Shown here: in pieces, positions 1-8,852 of the stretch
Numbering within the stretch: position 1 is the first letter of the stretch
Layout of the letters: the number at the start of each line of letters is the position of its first letter
DNA from: Sphingomonas sp. YR710
GTDB taxonomy: Bacteria; Pseudomonadota; Alphaproteobacteria; Sphingomonadales; Sphingomonadaceae
Direction of reading: 5' to 3'
NCBI RefSeq assembly: GCF_900101455.1
Contig: NZ_FMZJ01000001.1
Coordinates: forward strand, 372,001-436,000
DNA length: 64,000 nt
Translations under genes and position numbers: made by a program
The notes under the pieces: generated by a model
Seen by the model: only the letters and a program-made list of their open reading frames with translations
Told to the model about the DNA's origin: nothing
The model's database searches: none

Positions 1-2
1 AG

Positions 3-251
3 GAAGTTGCCGAATATGGCAAGAAGAGCTTCGAGACCGCGTCGGCGGCGATGAAGAGCATGGCGACCGTAAAGTCGCCCACTGAGCTGTTCCAGTTGCA
101 GAGCGAATTCGCCAAATCGTCTTTCGACGGTGCGATTTCGGAAGCGTCCAAGCTGAGCGAGGCCTGGATCAAGCTGGCGGGCGACGTGTTCCAGCCTTTG
201 TCGAGCCGTTACGCGCTTGCCGCAGAAAAATTCAAGTCGGCCGCTCTCTGA
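3..251 (+). CDS. Phasin family protein, C-terminal part (5' end outside window)
   Basis: The frame is open from the window edge and ends with TGA at 249-251. The last ~82 residues are amphipathic and helical, with the phasin-type pattern 'SPTELFQLQSEFAKSSFD' followed by a helix ending in KFKSAAL. Phasins coat polyhydroxyalkanoate granules; in sphingomonads this protein often sits just upstream of clpS, as here. The start and N-terminal half lie outside the window, so full length cannot be judged. Family assignment rests on the C-terminal pattern only. Confidence 0.8.
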   Translation, partial: EVAEYGKKSFETASAAMKSMATVKSPTELFQLQSEFAKSSFDGAISEASKLSEAWIKLAGDVFQPLSSRYALAAEKFKSAAL

Positions 252-484
252 TCGCGGGTTAGTGTTCACGTATATTGGCGTCGCAAGCGGCCGCTGTCTC
301 GGGGGAGATGGCGGTCGTTTGTTGTTCCGGGTTCCATCGCCCGTCGATTCTCTGCTGTTGTAGCCATCGGCCTTCGGAACCTCTTGCCGAATGGCAATGC
401 GGTGCCATATCCTGCTTTATGCACCAGAGCCCGAGTCCCATAGCGTCAATGATTCACAGATCTGCCTTGACCTCCGTCACCAGC

Positions 485-811
485 ATGGCCGCCCGTAAGG
501 ATGGCGAGGATAATGGAACCGGTCTCGGGCTAGCGACGCGGACGCGCACCCGCACCAAGAAGCCGTCGCCGTACAAGGTATTGATGCTTAACGACGATTA
601 TACGCCCATGGAATTCGTCGTCCTCTGCCTGCAGCGATTCTTCCGGATGAACATCGAAGATGCGACGCGGGTGATGCTGCATGTCCATCAGAAGGGCGTC
701 GGTGTCTGCGGGGTGTTCAGCTATGAAGTTGCGGAAACCAAGGTGAGCCAGGTCGTCGATTTTGCGCGACAGAATCAGCACCCCCTTCAATGCACGCTCG
801 AAAAGGCCTGA
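485..811 (+). CDS. clpS: ATP-dependent Clp protease adaptor ClpS
   Basis: 108 residues. ClpS docks on the ClpA N-domain and delivers N-degron substrates (bulky hydrophobic N-terminal residues) to ClpAP in the cytoplasm. The core is clear: [18 protein letters not shown] (the substrate-pocket segment with the NDD-T-M/EFV signature), the [13 protein letters not shown] segment (ClpA contact), and a C-terminal strand ending QCTLEKA. An open frame extends upstream to 275, but that extension has no conserved sequence. I chose the ATG at 485 because it gives the usual ~105-110 residue length with a short charged N-terminal tail. No good Shine-Dalgarno is visible before either ATG (449 or 485), so the start is not certain. 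Confidence 0.95.
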   Translation: MAARKDGEDNGTGLGLATRTRTRTKKPSPYKVLMLNDDYTPMEFVVLCLQRFFRMNIEDATRVMLHVHQKGVGVCGVFSYEVAETKVSQVVDFARQNQHPLQCTLEKA

Positions 812-979
812 TACAGGCGATCTTGTCTTCATCGCGCCAGCGTTCCGACGCCCGTAGCGTCGCGCTCCTTCCGAGATGAACCTGCGATAACAAAGTTGTT
901 CAGCCTTGCTCCAAGCCGCTCGAGATAAACCCTGACCGTCGGCCAGATTTGGCCACATGCTCGGAAAAGGGATCCTGTC

Positions 980-1231
980 ATGAGGAATATATTTTTGGCG
1001 GCTGGCATGGGAGTGGCTCTGGCGGCTGCGGCGCCCGCGTCAGCCCAGAGCGCAGGCCATATCCTGCGCGGCGCGGGTATCGGCGCTGCTGCGGGTGTTG
1101 TGGCCGGTGCGGTGATTCCCGGCCTTTCGATCGGTCAGGGGGCGTTGATCGGCGCTGCCGGCGGCGCGATCGTCAATACGCTCGATAAAGGCCATCATCG
1201 TTCATATCGTCACCGGCGCTATCATCGCTGA
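980..1231 (+). CDS. Small exported glycine-zipper protein
   Basis: 83 residues. Residues 1-22 form a signal peptide (MRNIFLAAGMGVALAAAAPASA, AxA cleavage site). The rest is a Gly/Ala-rich stretch with GxxxG-type spacing (GAGIGAAAGVVAGAV, GALIGAAGGAIV), followed by a basic His/Arg/Tyr tail (HHRSYRHRRYHR). Small glycine-zipper proteins of this shape are envelope proteins of unknown precise role. It stands alone between clpS and the convergent transglycosylase gene. No enzymatic motif is visible. Confidence 0.8.
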   Translation: MRNIFLAAGMGVALAAAAPASAQSAGHILRGAGIGAAAGVVAGAVIPGLSIGQGALIGAAGGAIVNTLDKGHHRSYRHRRYHR

Positions 1232-1237
1232 TGCGGG

Positions 1238-2083
1238 TCAGCCAACCTCGTCATCTGTGGGGTTGGCGACCATCATATAAGCAAGCATCGCGTTGTCGGG
1301 GCTCGGCCGCAGGATGTTCGCCCTTTGGCCCAGCATAGTGAGCATGTCGCTGCTCGAGGGGGTGGCCTTGCCGTCGCCTTCGAACACTTCCCGGGCATAA
1401 GCGAGCCGCAGCCGGTCCGGCGAAAGCGCAGCAGGGGCCGACGGAGCGGAGGCATCGCCGCCCAGTTTGCGTCCCATTAGCGCATAGACCTGTCCGAGCG
1501 AGCGAGCCGATCCCGCTTCGTCGAAGAAGATCGATCGATTGGATCGCGCTTCGCGCGGGAACAAGGCGGCAGCGCTGCCACCCGGGTTTGCGTCGGCGGC
1601 TTTCAGAAATTTGGTTGCACCCTCAAGGCCCAGGAAGTGCGCGAAATAGAGATCGGTGCCGTTGGCGGGGCGGCCGAGTGCGCCTCGCAGTCCTTGCGCA
1701 TTGTCGCTGGCAAATTCGGCGGCCATCATCGCCGATGCATCGGGTTGTTTGCGCAGCGCGAACACCGCTTCGCGTGCAGAAGGATCGACAGACCAGCTTC
1801 CGTCCGCTCGCCGCTGGATCGCATCGGCGGCCCATCCCATCCCATGCTTGGCGCCATATGTCTTGACGGCGCCCAACCAGCTTTGATCAATGAACTGAAA
1901 CAGGCCGCCCGCCGACGATCCCTGTGCCTGCGCCTTGGGATTGAGTCCGCTCTCGCTCTTCGCCTGATTGAAGAGATATCCGAACGCCACGCCGGTTGCC
2001 TGCGCCGCCCGGCTGATCGCGCCGCGTGCGCTAGCGACGTCGGCGCTCACCGAGTCGGACAGGCCAATTCTCGACCAGGTCAT
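1238..2083 (-). CDS. Lytic transglycosylase (SLT-domain) family protein
   Basis: 281 residues. An SLT-like lysozyme fold begins at about residue 25. Glu44 in AKSESGLNP is the expected catalytic acid, and SAGGLFQFIDQSW follows (the GLxQF/GLMQ signature). Such enzymes cleave the MurNAc-GlcNAc bond of peptidoglycan with anhydro-ring formation. There is no signal peptide, so the protein either stays cytoplasmic or is exported by another route, as for flagellar or secretion-associated transglycosylases. The C-terminal ~100 residues are unrecognised. It is convergent with the glycine-zipper gene (6-nt gap). Confidence 0.8.
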   Translation of the reverse strand: MTWSRIGLSDSVSADVASARGAISRAAQATGVAFGYLFNQAKSESGLNPKAQAQGSSAGGLFQFIDQSWLGAVKTYGAKHGMGWAADAIQRRADGSWSVDPSAREAVFALRKQPDASAMMAAEFASDNAQGLRGALGRPANGTDLYFAHFLGLEGATKFLKAADANPGGSAAALFPREARSNRSIFFDEAGSARSLGQVYALMGRKLGGDASAPSAPAALSPDRLRLAYAREVFEGDGKATPSSSDMLTMLGQRANILRPSPDNAMLAYMMVANPTDDEVG

Positions 2084-2166
2084 GAGGCAGCAACGGGATT
2101 CATGCCCTGATATTATCGGGGGAGCAGGTTAACGAAACGTTGTACCGGGAAAGAATGCGCTCAGGA

Positions 2167-3396
2167 TCATTCGGAAATGCCGGGCCCGGCCGGATGTTTC
2201 CGTTCGATATTCGGCAAGAAGGCGCACAACAGCCCGAGCATCGGGAGGAAAGCGCAGATTTGATAAACTGTGGCCAGGCCCGCGCGGTCGGCGATCCATC
2301 CCAGCACCGCCGCGCCAATTCCCGCCATTCCGAACGAAAAGCCGAAGAACAGGCCCGAGATCATGCCGACATTGCCCGGAACGAGTTCCTGGGCGAACAC
2401 CACGATCGCCGGAAACGCCGACGCCAGTATCAGGCCGATGATCACGGTAAGCGGTCCCGTCCAGAACAGGCTGACATGCGGCAGCATCAGCGTGAATGGC
2501 AGCGTGCCGAGGATGGAGAACCAGATCACATATTTGCGACCGAACCTGTCGCCCAGCGGGCCGCCGACGATCGTCCCGACCGCGACGGCTGCAAGGAAGA
2601 CGAACAGGTGAAGCTGCGCATTCTGTACCGAAAGGCCGAAACGCTGGATGAGGTAGAAGGTGAAGTAACTCGTGATGCTGCTCAGATAGACATATTTCGA
2701 GAAGATCAGCGCCAGCAATATGGCAATACCGCGCCGGGCCGTGCGGCCAGGCAACGGCGTCGCCGCAACGGCTTTGCGGCCGGCGCGCAAGCGTTCGAGC
2801 CCATGGTCCCTGTACCATATGCCGACATTCCACAGGATCGCGCCCGACAGCAGAGCGAGCAACGCGAAAAAGGCGACGCTCGATTGCCCCCAGCGCACCA
2901 CGACGATCGCGGCGGCGAGCGGCCCGAGCGCCTGGCCCGCATTGCCGCCGACCTGGAACAATGATTGCGCCAGTCCATGCCGGTTCCCGCCTGCCATCCT
3001 CGCGACGCGTGACGATTCGGGGTGGAATACCGACGATCCCATGCCGAGCAACGAGCCGCCGATCAGAACTACGGGATAAGCATGCGCCACCGAAAGGACG
3101 GTGAGCCCCGAGAGCGAGAAGAGCGTTCCGATGGGCAATGCCATCGGCATCGGCCGCCGATCGGCATAAAGCCCGATCAGTGGCTGCAATATCGATGCCG
3201 TCACCTGATAAACCAACGTCACGAGCCCGATCTGGCCGAAGCTGAGGCTGAGGCTTGTCTTGATGGCCGGATAGATTGCGGGGAGCAGCGACTGCATCAT
3301 GTCGTTGATCAAATGGCAGAAGCTGATCGCGATCAGGACGGCGAATACCGGTCGGTTGTCGCTTTGCCGGGTTGCGGCCTTGTCTATCGTAGCCAT
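2167..3396 (-). CDS. fsr: MFS transporter, fosmidomycin-resistance (Fsr) type
   Basis: 409 residues, 12 predicted hydrophobic segments, normal MFS length. The N-terminal SFCHLINDMMQSLLPAIYP and the later GSSVFHPESSRVARMAGG are hallmarks of the Fsr subgroup of proton-driven drug exporters. Substrate is inferred from family only. It starts 3 nt after the stop codon of trmFO on the same strand, so it is probably co-transcribed with it. The ATG at 3396 gives the conventional length. The extended frame from 3415 on another reading of this strand is a shadow. Confidence 0.88.
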   Translation of the reverse strand: MATIDKAATRQSDNRPVFAVLIAISFCHLINDMMQSLLPAIYPAIKTSLSLSFGQIGLVTLVYQVTASILQPLIGLYADRRPMPMALPIGTLFSLSGLTVLSVAHAYPVVLIGGSLLGMGSSVFHPESSRVARMAGGNRHGLAQSLFQVGGNAGQALGPLAAAIVVVRWGQSSVAFFALLALLSGAILWNVGIWYRDHGLERLRAGRKAVAATPLPGRTARRGIAILLALIFSKYVYLSSITSYFTFYLIQRFGLSVQNAQLHLFVFLAAVAVGTIVGGPLGDRFGRKYVIWFSILGTLPFTLMLPHVSLFWTGPLTVIIGLILASAFPAIVVFAQELVPGNVGMISGLFFGFSFGMAGIGAAVLGWIADRAGLATVYQICAFLPMLGLLCAFLPNIERKHPAGPGISE

Positions 3397-3399
3397 GGC

Positions 3400-4722
3400 T
3401 TAAGCCGCCATCCACTCGCGCAACGCTTCGCCCGCCCTGTCTGCCATCATCGCCTTGCGGTCGCCCTTGCGCTTGCGACCGCCGCGCGCGCCTTCCAGCG
3501 GCGGGAACAAGCCGAAATTGACGTTCATGGGCTGATAGGTCTCGGCGTCCGCTCCGCCGGTAATATGGTTGAGCAGCGCGCCGAGCGCGGTCGTCAGCGG
3601 TGGCGGCGCGAACGTCCGGCCCAGCAATTCGGCCGCTGCGAAGCGCCCGGCAACAAGGCCGATCGCCGCGGATTCGACATAGCCTTCGCAGCCGGTGATC
3701 TGTCCGGCGAAGCGGATCTGCGGGCGCGATTTCAGGCGCAGGGTGCCGTCGAGCAACTTTGGCGACTGGATGAAGGTATTGCGATGCAGGCCGCCCAGGC
3801 GCGCGAATTCAGCATTTTCCAGCCCCGGAATGGTGCGGAACAGGCGGACCTGCTCGGCATGTTTGAGCTTGGTCTGGAAGCCGACCATGTTCCATAGCGT
3901 GCCCAGCGCATTATCCTGCCGTAGCTGGACGACGGCATAAGGCCAGCGCCCGGTGCGAGGATTGTCGAGGCCGACCGGTTTCATCGGCCCGTAGCGCAAC
4001 GTGTCGACGCCGCGTTCGGCCATGACCTCGATCGGCATGCAGCCATCGAAATAGGGCGTATCCTTTTCCCAATCTTTGAACTCGCCCTTTTCGCCATCGA
4101 TCAGTCCCTGATGGAAGGCCAGATATTGCTCCCTGGTCATCGGGCAGTTGATGTAATCCTTGGTCTCGCCCTTGTCCCAGCGCGATGCCATCCAGGCCAC
4201 ATCCATGTCGACGCTGTGGGCATGGACGATCGGCGCGATCGCATCGAAGAAGGCGAGCGCGTCGGCACCGGTCGCATCGCCGATCGCGCCGGCAAGGCTG
4301 GCGCCGGTGAGCGGACCGGTGGCGACGATTACGGGGGTGTCGGTCGGCAGCGTATCGACCCGTTCGCGGACGAGATCGATCATCGGATGTCCCGCGATCG
4401 CCGCGGTGACAGCCGCCGAATAGCCGTCGCGATCGACCGCCAGCGCCGAGCCGGCCGGCACCTTGTGCGCGTCGGCGCAGCGCAGGATCAGCGAGCCGAG
4501 CGCACGCATTTCGGCGTGAAGCAGGCCGACCGCGTTGTTCGGATCGTCGGAGCGAAAGCTGTTCGAGCAGACCAGTTCGGCGAGATGATCCGTCTGGTGT
4601 GCAGGCGTGCCTTCGACACCGCGCATTTCCGACAGGCGAACCCGGATGCCGGCTTCGGCGAGTTGCCAGGCGGCTTCCGAACCGGCGAGCCCGCCGCCGA
4701 TGATGTGAATCTGATGCGTCAT
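3400..4722 (-). CDS. trmFO: Methylenetetrahydrofolate--tRNA-(uracil-5-)-methyltransferase TrmFO
   Basis: 440 residues. TrmFO is an FAD enzyme that makes m5U54 in the tRNA T-loop, using methylene-THF as one-carbon donor. The N-terminal Rossmann motif [13 protein letters not shown] (FAD) and the segments [20 protein letters not shown] and [10 protein letters not shown] are diagnostic. ATG at 4722 is preferred over an upstream in-frame start at 4752, because the FAD motif must lie within the first ~10 residues and the extra [10 protein letters not shown] is not family-like. It leads a probable two-gene transcript with the Fsr-like transporter. Confidence 0.96.
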   Translation of the reverse strand: MTHQIHIIGGGLAGSEAAWQLAEAGIRVRLSEMRGVEGTPAHQTDHLAELVCSNSFRSDDPNNAVGLLHAEMRALGSLILRCADAHKVPAGSALAVDRDGYSAAVTAAIAGHPMIDLVRERVDTLPTDTPVIVATGPLTGASLAGAIGDATGADALAFFDAIAPIVHAHSVDMDVAWMASRWDKGETKDYINCPMTREQYLAFHQGLIDGEKGEFKDWEKDTPYFDGCMPIEVMAERGVDTLRYGPMKPVGLDNPRTGRWPYAVVQLRQDNALGTLWNMVGFQTKLKHAEQVRLFRTIPGLENAEFARLGGLHRNTFIQSPKLLDGTLRLKSRPQIRFAGQITGCEGYVESAAIGLVAGRFAAAELLGRTFAPPPLTTALGALLNHITGGADAETYQPMNVNFGLFPPLEGARGGRKRKGDRKAMMADRAGEALREWMAA

Positions 4723-4768
4723 ATGGCGCGCTGTACGGGATCGCGCGGGCAAGGTGAACCGATCTTCG

Positions 4769-6157
4769 TCAGGCGCGGGATTCGAATATCAGTCGAATCA
4801 CATGCCGTGGCCGCAAGGTCAGCCGGCTCACCGGCTCCGGCCGGGCAACCGGCGGATAGCTCAGCCGGAACGCCCGAAGCATGCTTGCAAGCACGAGCAT
4901 CCCCTCTTGTTGCGCGAAACCCGCGCCGACACAGATCCTTGGGCCCTTGCCGAACGGCATATAGGCATGTTTGCAGGCCTCGGCCTCTTCGGGGTCGTCG
5001 AACCGGTCTGGCTGGAAGCTGTGCGGGCATTTCCAATTGTCGCGGTTGCGCTGGATCAGCCAGGGCGAAATCACCACCATCGCGCCGGGATCGAGCGACT
5101 TGTCGCGCATCGTCGTTGCCTTGGTCACTTCACGGATGAAGAAGCTGACCGGCGGATAGAGCCGCAAGGTCTCGCGAAACAGGTTACGGACGCCATCCAT
5201 CCCGCGCAGATGCTCGAACGCGATCGGCGCGTTCCCGGTCTCGCGGTCGATCTCGGTGTTAAGCGCATCCTGCAGGTCCGGGCATTCGGACAATAGATAG
5301 AGTGCCCAGGTCATCGCGCTCGCGGCGGTTTCATGGCCGGCGAGGAAGATCGTCGATACCTGCTCCATGATCTGGACGAAGCTGAACGGCTCGCCTGTCT
5401 CCGGGTGGCGCGCCTCCATCAGCGACTGGAGGATATCGGCCTGTGCCGTGCCCGTGCCGCTATGCCAGGCGTCGTAGCGTGTGCGGACGATCGGTGCGAA
5501 TACCGCATGGATCTCGGCCGCTGCCTTGATCGCGCGCCGACGATAGCCGAGCAGCGGCAGGCCGTAGATGCGTAGCATCGCGCTCGGCTGCACATTCTTC
5601 TGAAAGCGGTGGAAAGAATGATAGATGCGGTCGGCGCCTTCCGCATCGAGCTTCACCGAAAACAGCGTCCGATAGATGATATCGGCCGCGACGTGCGTCA
5701 TCAGCGGATCGACGTCGAGCGGCCGGCTTCGGTCCATCGCGGCAATCGTGGCGAGCAGGTCGTCGACGGCGTCGCGCATCACAGGAAAGACGCGCTTGAG
5801 ATTGGTGTGCGCGAAGGCGGGATTCACCATCTCGCGCTGATTCTCCCAATCCTTGCCATTGGCGGAGAACACACTGTTGCCGATCAGCGGATCGAGCAGA
5901 TCGTTGAGGAAGCGATGCTTGGGGAAGACCTTTTCGCGATCATCCATCACCCGATCGACGATCGAGAGCTCGTTGACGATGAAAAAATCGAGCTTCGGAA
6001 GCCGGATTTCGCCCATCTTCATCGTATAGCTGCGTTCGAACAGCGTGTGGATCCAGCTCACCCAGCCGGTGAAGAAGCGCTTGAACAATGAGGACTTGTT
6101 CTTGTGCGGAACCGGATAGGGCGGGGTGAACAAGGGGGCGTGGTTCTGCTCAGCCAT
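4769..6157 (-). CDS. Cytochrome P450
   Basis: 462 residues, full-length P450. Visible motifs: I-helix AGHETAAS (oxygen activation), K-helix ETLR (ExxR), FQPDRF (PERF-type), and the heme loop [10 protein letters not shown] with the cysteine ligand at residue ~409. The overall look (ten-residue heme loop, '[19 protein letters not shown]') resembles bacterial CYP102/CYP1xx-like class members that oxidise lipids or alkanes, but substrate cannot be told. No ferredoxin or reductase gene adjoins it. Its start overlaps the end of the membrane hydrolase-like gene by 8 nt, indicating translational coupling. Confidence 0.96.
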   Translation of the reverse strand: MAEQNHAPLFTPPYPVPHKNKSSLFKRFFTGWVSWIHTLFERSYTMKMGEIRLPKLDFFIVNELSIVDRVMDDREKVFPKHRFLNDLLDPLIGNSVFSANGKDWENQREMVNPAFAHTNLKRVFPVMRDAVDDLLATIAAMDRSRPLDVDPLMTHVAADIIYRTLFSVKLDAEGADRIYHSFHRFQKNVQPSAMLRIYGLPLLGYRRRAIKAAAEIHAVFAPIVRTRYDAWHSGTGTAQADILQSLMEARHPETGEPFSFVQIMEQVSTIFLAGHETAASAMTWALYLLSECPDLQDALNTEIDRETGNAPIAFEHLRGMDGVRNLFRETLRLYPPVSFFIREVTKATTMRDKSLDPGAMVVISPWLIQRNRDNWKCPHSFQPDRFDDPEEAEACKHAYMPFGKGPRICVGAGFAQQEGMLVLASMLRAFRLSYPPVARPEPVSRLTLRPRHVIRLIFESRA

Positions 6158-7277
6158 TTTCGGCCTTGAAGGCTTCGATCGATGCCCGGAGCGGCCGGTC
6201 GCCGGAACTTATCGCGATATAATCGAGCGGCGACAGCCGATCGAAAGTCCGCAGATAATCGAAATGGACCTCATATTTGTTGCGCCGGCGCGCATCATAG
6301 GTCGCCGGATCGCAATATTTGAACCAGCGCGGACTGGTCTGGAACAGGTTTGCGCGGCGCGGGCGCGGCGTGGCGACGCACGGATCGATGCCGGCGATGC
6401 ACGCGCCGTCGGTGATCGATCCGATGTCGAGCCACAGGAAGTTCCCCTGGCCGACCGTATCCAGCAGCTTACCGAAGCGGTGGCTGTCCTTGCGGCAGCC
6501 GATCAGCGGGATGCACGAGCCTAAGGTCACGAACGCGAAATGATCAGGGAGGTTACCGCCACAGGTTTCGATCAGCCGCGCCATCATGGGGATGCCCATG
6601 ATCGAGCCGTTGCTGTGGGTCACGAACAATATCTCGTCCCAATCCTCGTCGAAACTGGCACGGATCGCTTCGACGAACTCATCCATCCGTGCTTCGATCG
6701 CGGGATCGAGCCTCTCGTCGGCCAACGTGTCGTTGAAGATGATAAACCGCAACAGCCAGAAGCCCTGGATCTTGCGGACGATGAACATCGATACGGCGAC
6801 CGCGATCGCCAGTGCAGCCACCGCCCCCCATGTCCAGCCGAGCAGGGCGATTGCCGGGTACCAGAGCAGCAGTCCGAACAGGATTGGCAGCAGTACCGCC
6901 GATACGCCGGGATAATAAAAGGCGAAGCGCACACCGCGCGGGAATGTGATGACGTGGGTCCAATCGACCCGGGTGGTGAAATTATAATAAGCGACGATCG
7001 AGCGCCACAGCAGGGCGATCGGATTTTTGACCCAATGATCGCGGACGACATCGTCCCAGCCGAGGAAAACATTGTCGGTCATGGTGTCGACCGTCTTGTC
7101 TTCGATCGTCCAGCGCGCCGAATGCGGGGGCTGGCGGCGGCGCTTGCCGACGACGATCTCGCGCCCGGCCCTGGCGCCGTACAATGCCGCCTGCTCTTCG
7201 TAGAGCTGATGGTAAAATCGCGGACCACGCGGATCGAAACCGCTGAGATAGAAGATTTTTCGCTTGAACCCGGGCAT
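6150..7277 (-). CDS. Membrane protein with alpha/beta-hydrolase-like Ser motif
   Basis: 375 residues; family not recognised by name. Residues ~122-167 hold two hydrophobic segments. The soluble part after them contains LFVTHSNGSIMG (THSNG at ~220-224, Ser ~222), which resembles the nucleophile elbow G-x-S-x-G of alpha/beta hydrolases with Thr-His in place of the first Gly. The N-terminal IFYLSGFDPRGPRFYHQLYEEQ is reminiscent of an esterase opening. A catalytic Asp/His pair cannot be fixed by eye. It is the first gene of an overlapping pair with the P450, and is divergent from the phospholipase A2-like gene 20 nt away. A lipid or ester substrate is inference from these neighbours. Confidence 0.75.
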   Translation of the reverse strand: MPGFKRKIFYLSGFDPRGPRFYHQLYEEQAALYGARAGREIVVGKRRRQPPHSARWTIEDKTVDTMTDNVFLGWDDVVRDHWVKNPIALLWRSIVAYYNFTTRVDWTHVITFPRGVRFAFYYPGVSAVLLPILFGLLLWYPAIALLGWTWGAVAALAIAVAVSMFIVRKIQGFWLLRFIIFNDTLADERLDPAIEARMDEFVEAIRASFDEDWDEILFVTHSNGSIMGIPMMARLIETCGGNLPDHFAFVTLGSCIPLIGCRKDSHRFGKLLDTVGQGNFLWLDIGSITDGACIAGIDPCVATPRPRRANLFQTSPRWFKYCDPATYDARRRNKYEVHFDYLRTFDRLSPLDYIAISSGDRPLRASIEAFKAENG

Positions 7278-7297
7278 TACCGCTGTTTACTCGCCAC

Positions 7298-7582
7298 ATG
7301 GCCGATAGCGACCGTCAATATTGCATCTTCATGGATGGATCGAAGCATAATCGCAATGCCGGATGCCGCGCGCACGATAATGCCTATGGCATTTATGGCG
7401 GCGGAACCGAGCGCGATCGCTGCGCTGCCGACATGAGATTGTTTCGCCATATGCGTGAAAATCGTGATCCGTTGGCGCTCGTAGTGCTCTATTTCACGCG
7501 CGTCTACGGCTGGTTCTTCTTCAATTATCATGGGCGTCCGTGGCGCGGGCAACTGATCCGCAAGCTCTTTTCGCGATATTGA
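7298..7582 (+). CDS. Small phospholipase A2-like protein
   Basis: 94 residues. Residues 23-30 read C-R-A-H-D-N-A-Y: Cys23, His26, Asp27, Tyr30 match the C-x2-H-D-x2-Y spacing of the secreted phospholipase A2 active site (His48, Asp49, Tyr52 in animal enzymes). Cys42 and Asp45 in DRCAADMRLF fit the partner Cys and second Asp. No signal peptide is seen, unlike classical secreted PLA2, and the Gly-rich calcium loop before His26 is weak (MDGSKHNRNAGC). An in-frame stop lies at 7265-7267, so ATG 7298 is the natural start. Function as a lipase is inference from motif spacing. Confidence 0.6.
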   Translation: MADSDRQYCIFMDGSKHNRNAGCRAHDNAYGIYGGGTERDRCAADMRLFRHMRENRDPLALVVLYFTRVYGWFFFNYHGRPWRGQLIRKLFSRY

Positions 7583-7613
7583 GCGGATCCCGGTCTGCTG
7601 TTATAACGGCCGT

Positions 7614-7859
7614 ATGAACAAACCCGCCAATAGGAGCAAGCCGCTGAAGCTGATCGCGATCGGCAACTCTACTGGTGTCGTATTGCCGAAAGACGTTCTC
7701 GCGCGTCTGCGCGTCGAGCAGGGTGATACCTTATATGTCAGCGAGGGAACGAACGGCATCGAATTGCGCGTTTATGATCCCGAATTTGAGAAGCAGATGG
7801 CGGCTGCGCGCGACGTCATGAAACGCCGCCGCAAAGCCCTTCACGAACTGGCAAAGTAA
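7614..7859 (+). CDS. Antitoxin, AbrB/MazE-type DNA-binding protein
   Basis: 81 residues. The swapped-hairpin AbrB/SpoVT fold is indicated by KLIAIGNSTGVVLPKDVLARLRVEQGDTLYV; the rest (DPEFEKQMAAARDVMKRRRKALHELAK) is a charged helical tail expected to wrap the toxin. It lies 5 nt before the Doc-type toxin gene, the normal order of antitoxin first. Antitoxins of this kind usually repress their own operon. The pairing of an AbrB-type antitoxin with a Doc toxin differs from the Phd/Doc pair of phage P1 but is common in proteobacterial chromosomes. Confidence 0.9.
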   Translation: MNKPANRSKPLKLIAIGNSTGVVLPKDVLARLRVEQGDTLYVSEGTNGIELRVYDPEFEKQMAAARDVMKRRRKALHELAK

Positions 7860-7864
7860 TCCTT

Positions 7865-8269
7865 ATGTCTCCCGATTGGTGTTGGGTGGCCATTGAAGTC
7901 GCGCTGGCGGCACATCGCGAACATCTGGCGGAACACGGCGGGGGAGAAGGCACTCGTTCTCCGGATATGGTCGAAAGTGACATGGCTCGCCCTCGCAATC
8001 TGGCAGTCTATGGTAAGCCGGATGCTGCGGCTTTGGCGGCGGCCTATGCGTTTGGTATAGCGCGCAATCATCCATTCGTTGACGGCAACAAACGCACGGC
8101 AGCGGTGATCAGCGAAACCTTTTTGATCCTCAATGGCTATCGGCTTGAGGCGACAGATGCGGAACTCGTCGTCGCGTTCCTGGCACTGGCTGCGGGTGAG
8201 CTGGCGGAGGATGAACTTGCCGTCTGGTTCCGCCAACGGATCGTTTCGGGTGATCCGCAACCTATGTGA
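7865..8269 (+). CDS. doc: Death-on-curing (Doc/Fic) family toxin
   Basis: 134 residues, usual Doc length. The Fic-fold active-site loop is H-P-F-V-D-G-N-K-R-T at residues 69-78. The NKR ending rather than GNGR marks the Doc branch, which phosphorylates EF-Tu instead of adding AMP. It is expected to stop translation in the cytoplasm when free of its antitoxin, which is encoded just upstream. The downstream gene has its own hairpin-controlled ribosome site, so it need not belong to this operon. Confidence 0.92.
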   Translation: MSPDWCWVAIEVALAAHREHLAEHGGGEGTRSPDMVESDMARPRNLAVYGKPDAAALAAAYAFGIARNHPFVDGNKRTAAVISETFLILNGYRLEATDAELVVAFLALAAGELAEDELAVWFRQRIVSGDPQPM

Positions 8270-8277
8270 TGCCCGGC

Positions 8278-8310
8278 ACGTTCTCCTTCGATCGAACCCA
8301 AGGAGAATGT
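8278..8310 (+). promoter_or_regulatory. Hairpin that buries a Shine-Dalgarno sequence
   Basis: 8278-8288 (ACGTTCTCCTT) pairs with 8300-8310 (AAGGAGAATGT): ten Watson-Crick pairs plus one G-U, with an 11-nt loop. The ribosome site AGGAG (8301-8305) of the next gene is entirely within the 3' arm, and the start codon at 8312 follows directly. The pairing is seen; control of translation by it (for example by temperature or a trans factor) is inference. There is no U-run after it, so it is not a simple terminator. Confidence 0.6.
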
Positions 8311-8311
8311 G

Positions 8312-8752
8312 ATGCGCATTGCCCACGATGTCCTCGTCGTCGTCGCTGATGGCCGAAAGTCGCTGTTTTTGCGCAATGAAGGTGACGCTGAATTCCCGCA
8401 TTTCATCGTGGAGAGCCATCGCAGTCATGAAGACTTGCCGGATCGCGACCTGAAATCCGATGCTCCCACGGTGGCGGTGTCGAGCGTAGGCGGCCGCCGC
8501 AGCACCGTTGAGGAAACCGATTATCACCAGCAGGCCGAAGACCGTTTCGCTGCCGATTCGGCGGCATTGCTTGGCCGAAAGGCGCAGGACGGCGAGTTCG
8601 CGAAACTGATTATCGTCGCGCCACCCCGCACACTGGGGGAATTGCGTCGGCATTATACAAATGAAGTGTCGTCGCGGATCCTGGTCGAGGTCGACAAGGA
8701 CCTCGTCAACCATCCGATCAATCGGATCGAAGAAGCATTGAAGGCCCTTTGA
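8312..8752 (+). CDS. Host attachment family protein
   Basis: 146 residues. It matches the small 'protein required for attachment to host cells' family (first named in Agrobacterium): MRIAHDVLVVVADGRKSLFL at the start, FAADSAALLGRKAQDGEFAKLIIVAPP in the middle (host-attachment signature region), and a C-terminal EVDKDLVNHPINRIEEAL. Biochemical role is unknown; the fold resembles eRF1/RNase-type domains in some descriptions, which I cannot verify. ATG 8312 has AGGAG seven nt upstream; a GTG at 8309 is possible but less well placed. Translation may be limited by the hairpin at 8278-8310. Confidence 0.88.
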   Translation: MRIAHDVLVVVADGRKSLFLRNEGDAEFPHFIVESHRSHEDLPDRDLKSDAPTVAVSSVGGRRSTVEETDYHQQAEDRFAADSAALLGRKAQDGEFAKLIIVAPPRTLGELRRHYTNEVSSRILVEVDKDLVNHPINRIEEALKAL

Positions 8753-8759
8753 ACCCCTG

Positions 8760-8850
8760 AACCGTCAGCCGGCGAAGGCGGGCATCCTTCCAATCTCGAC
8801 GATGAAGAGAAGGGGAAGGAGTCCAGCCTTCGCTGAAGCGGCGGAATAGG
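8760..8850. repeat. Degenerate sphingomonad inverted repeat
   Basis: The segment contains CCGGCGAAGGCGGGCATCC and TTCCAATCT, and at the other end CCAGCCTTCGCTG. These are recognisably related to the intact element at 28024-28108 (CCGGCGAAGGCTGGGAACCC, TCCAATCT). The arms are too diverged here for a strong hairpin. It lies between convergent genes (host attachment protein and gyrA), a usual place for such elements. Confidence 0.5.
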
Positions 8851-8852
8851 GG

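Noticed and set aside
7277-7552. A 91-codon minus-strand frame over the PLA2-like gene
   Set aside because: It lies opposite the frame with the conserved Cys/His/Asp layout and has no motif of its own.
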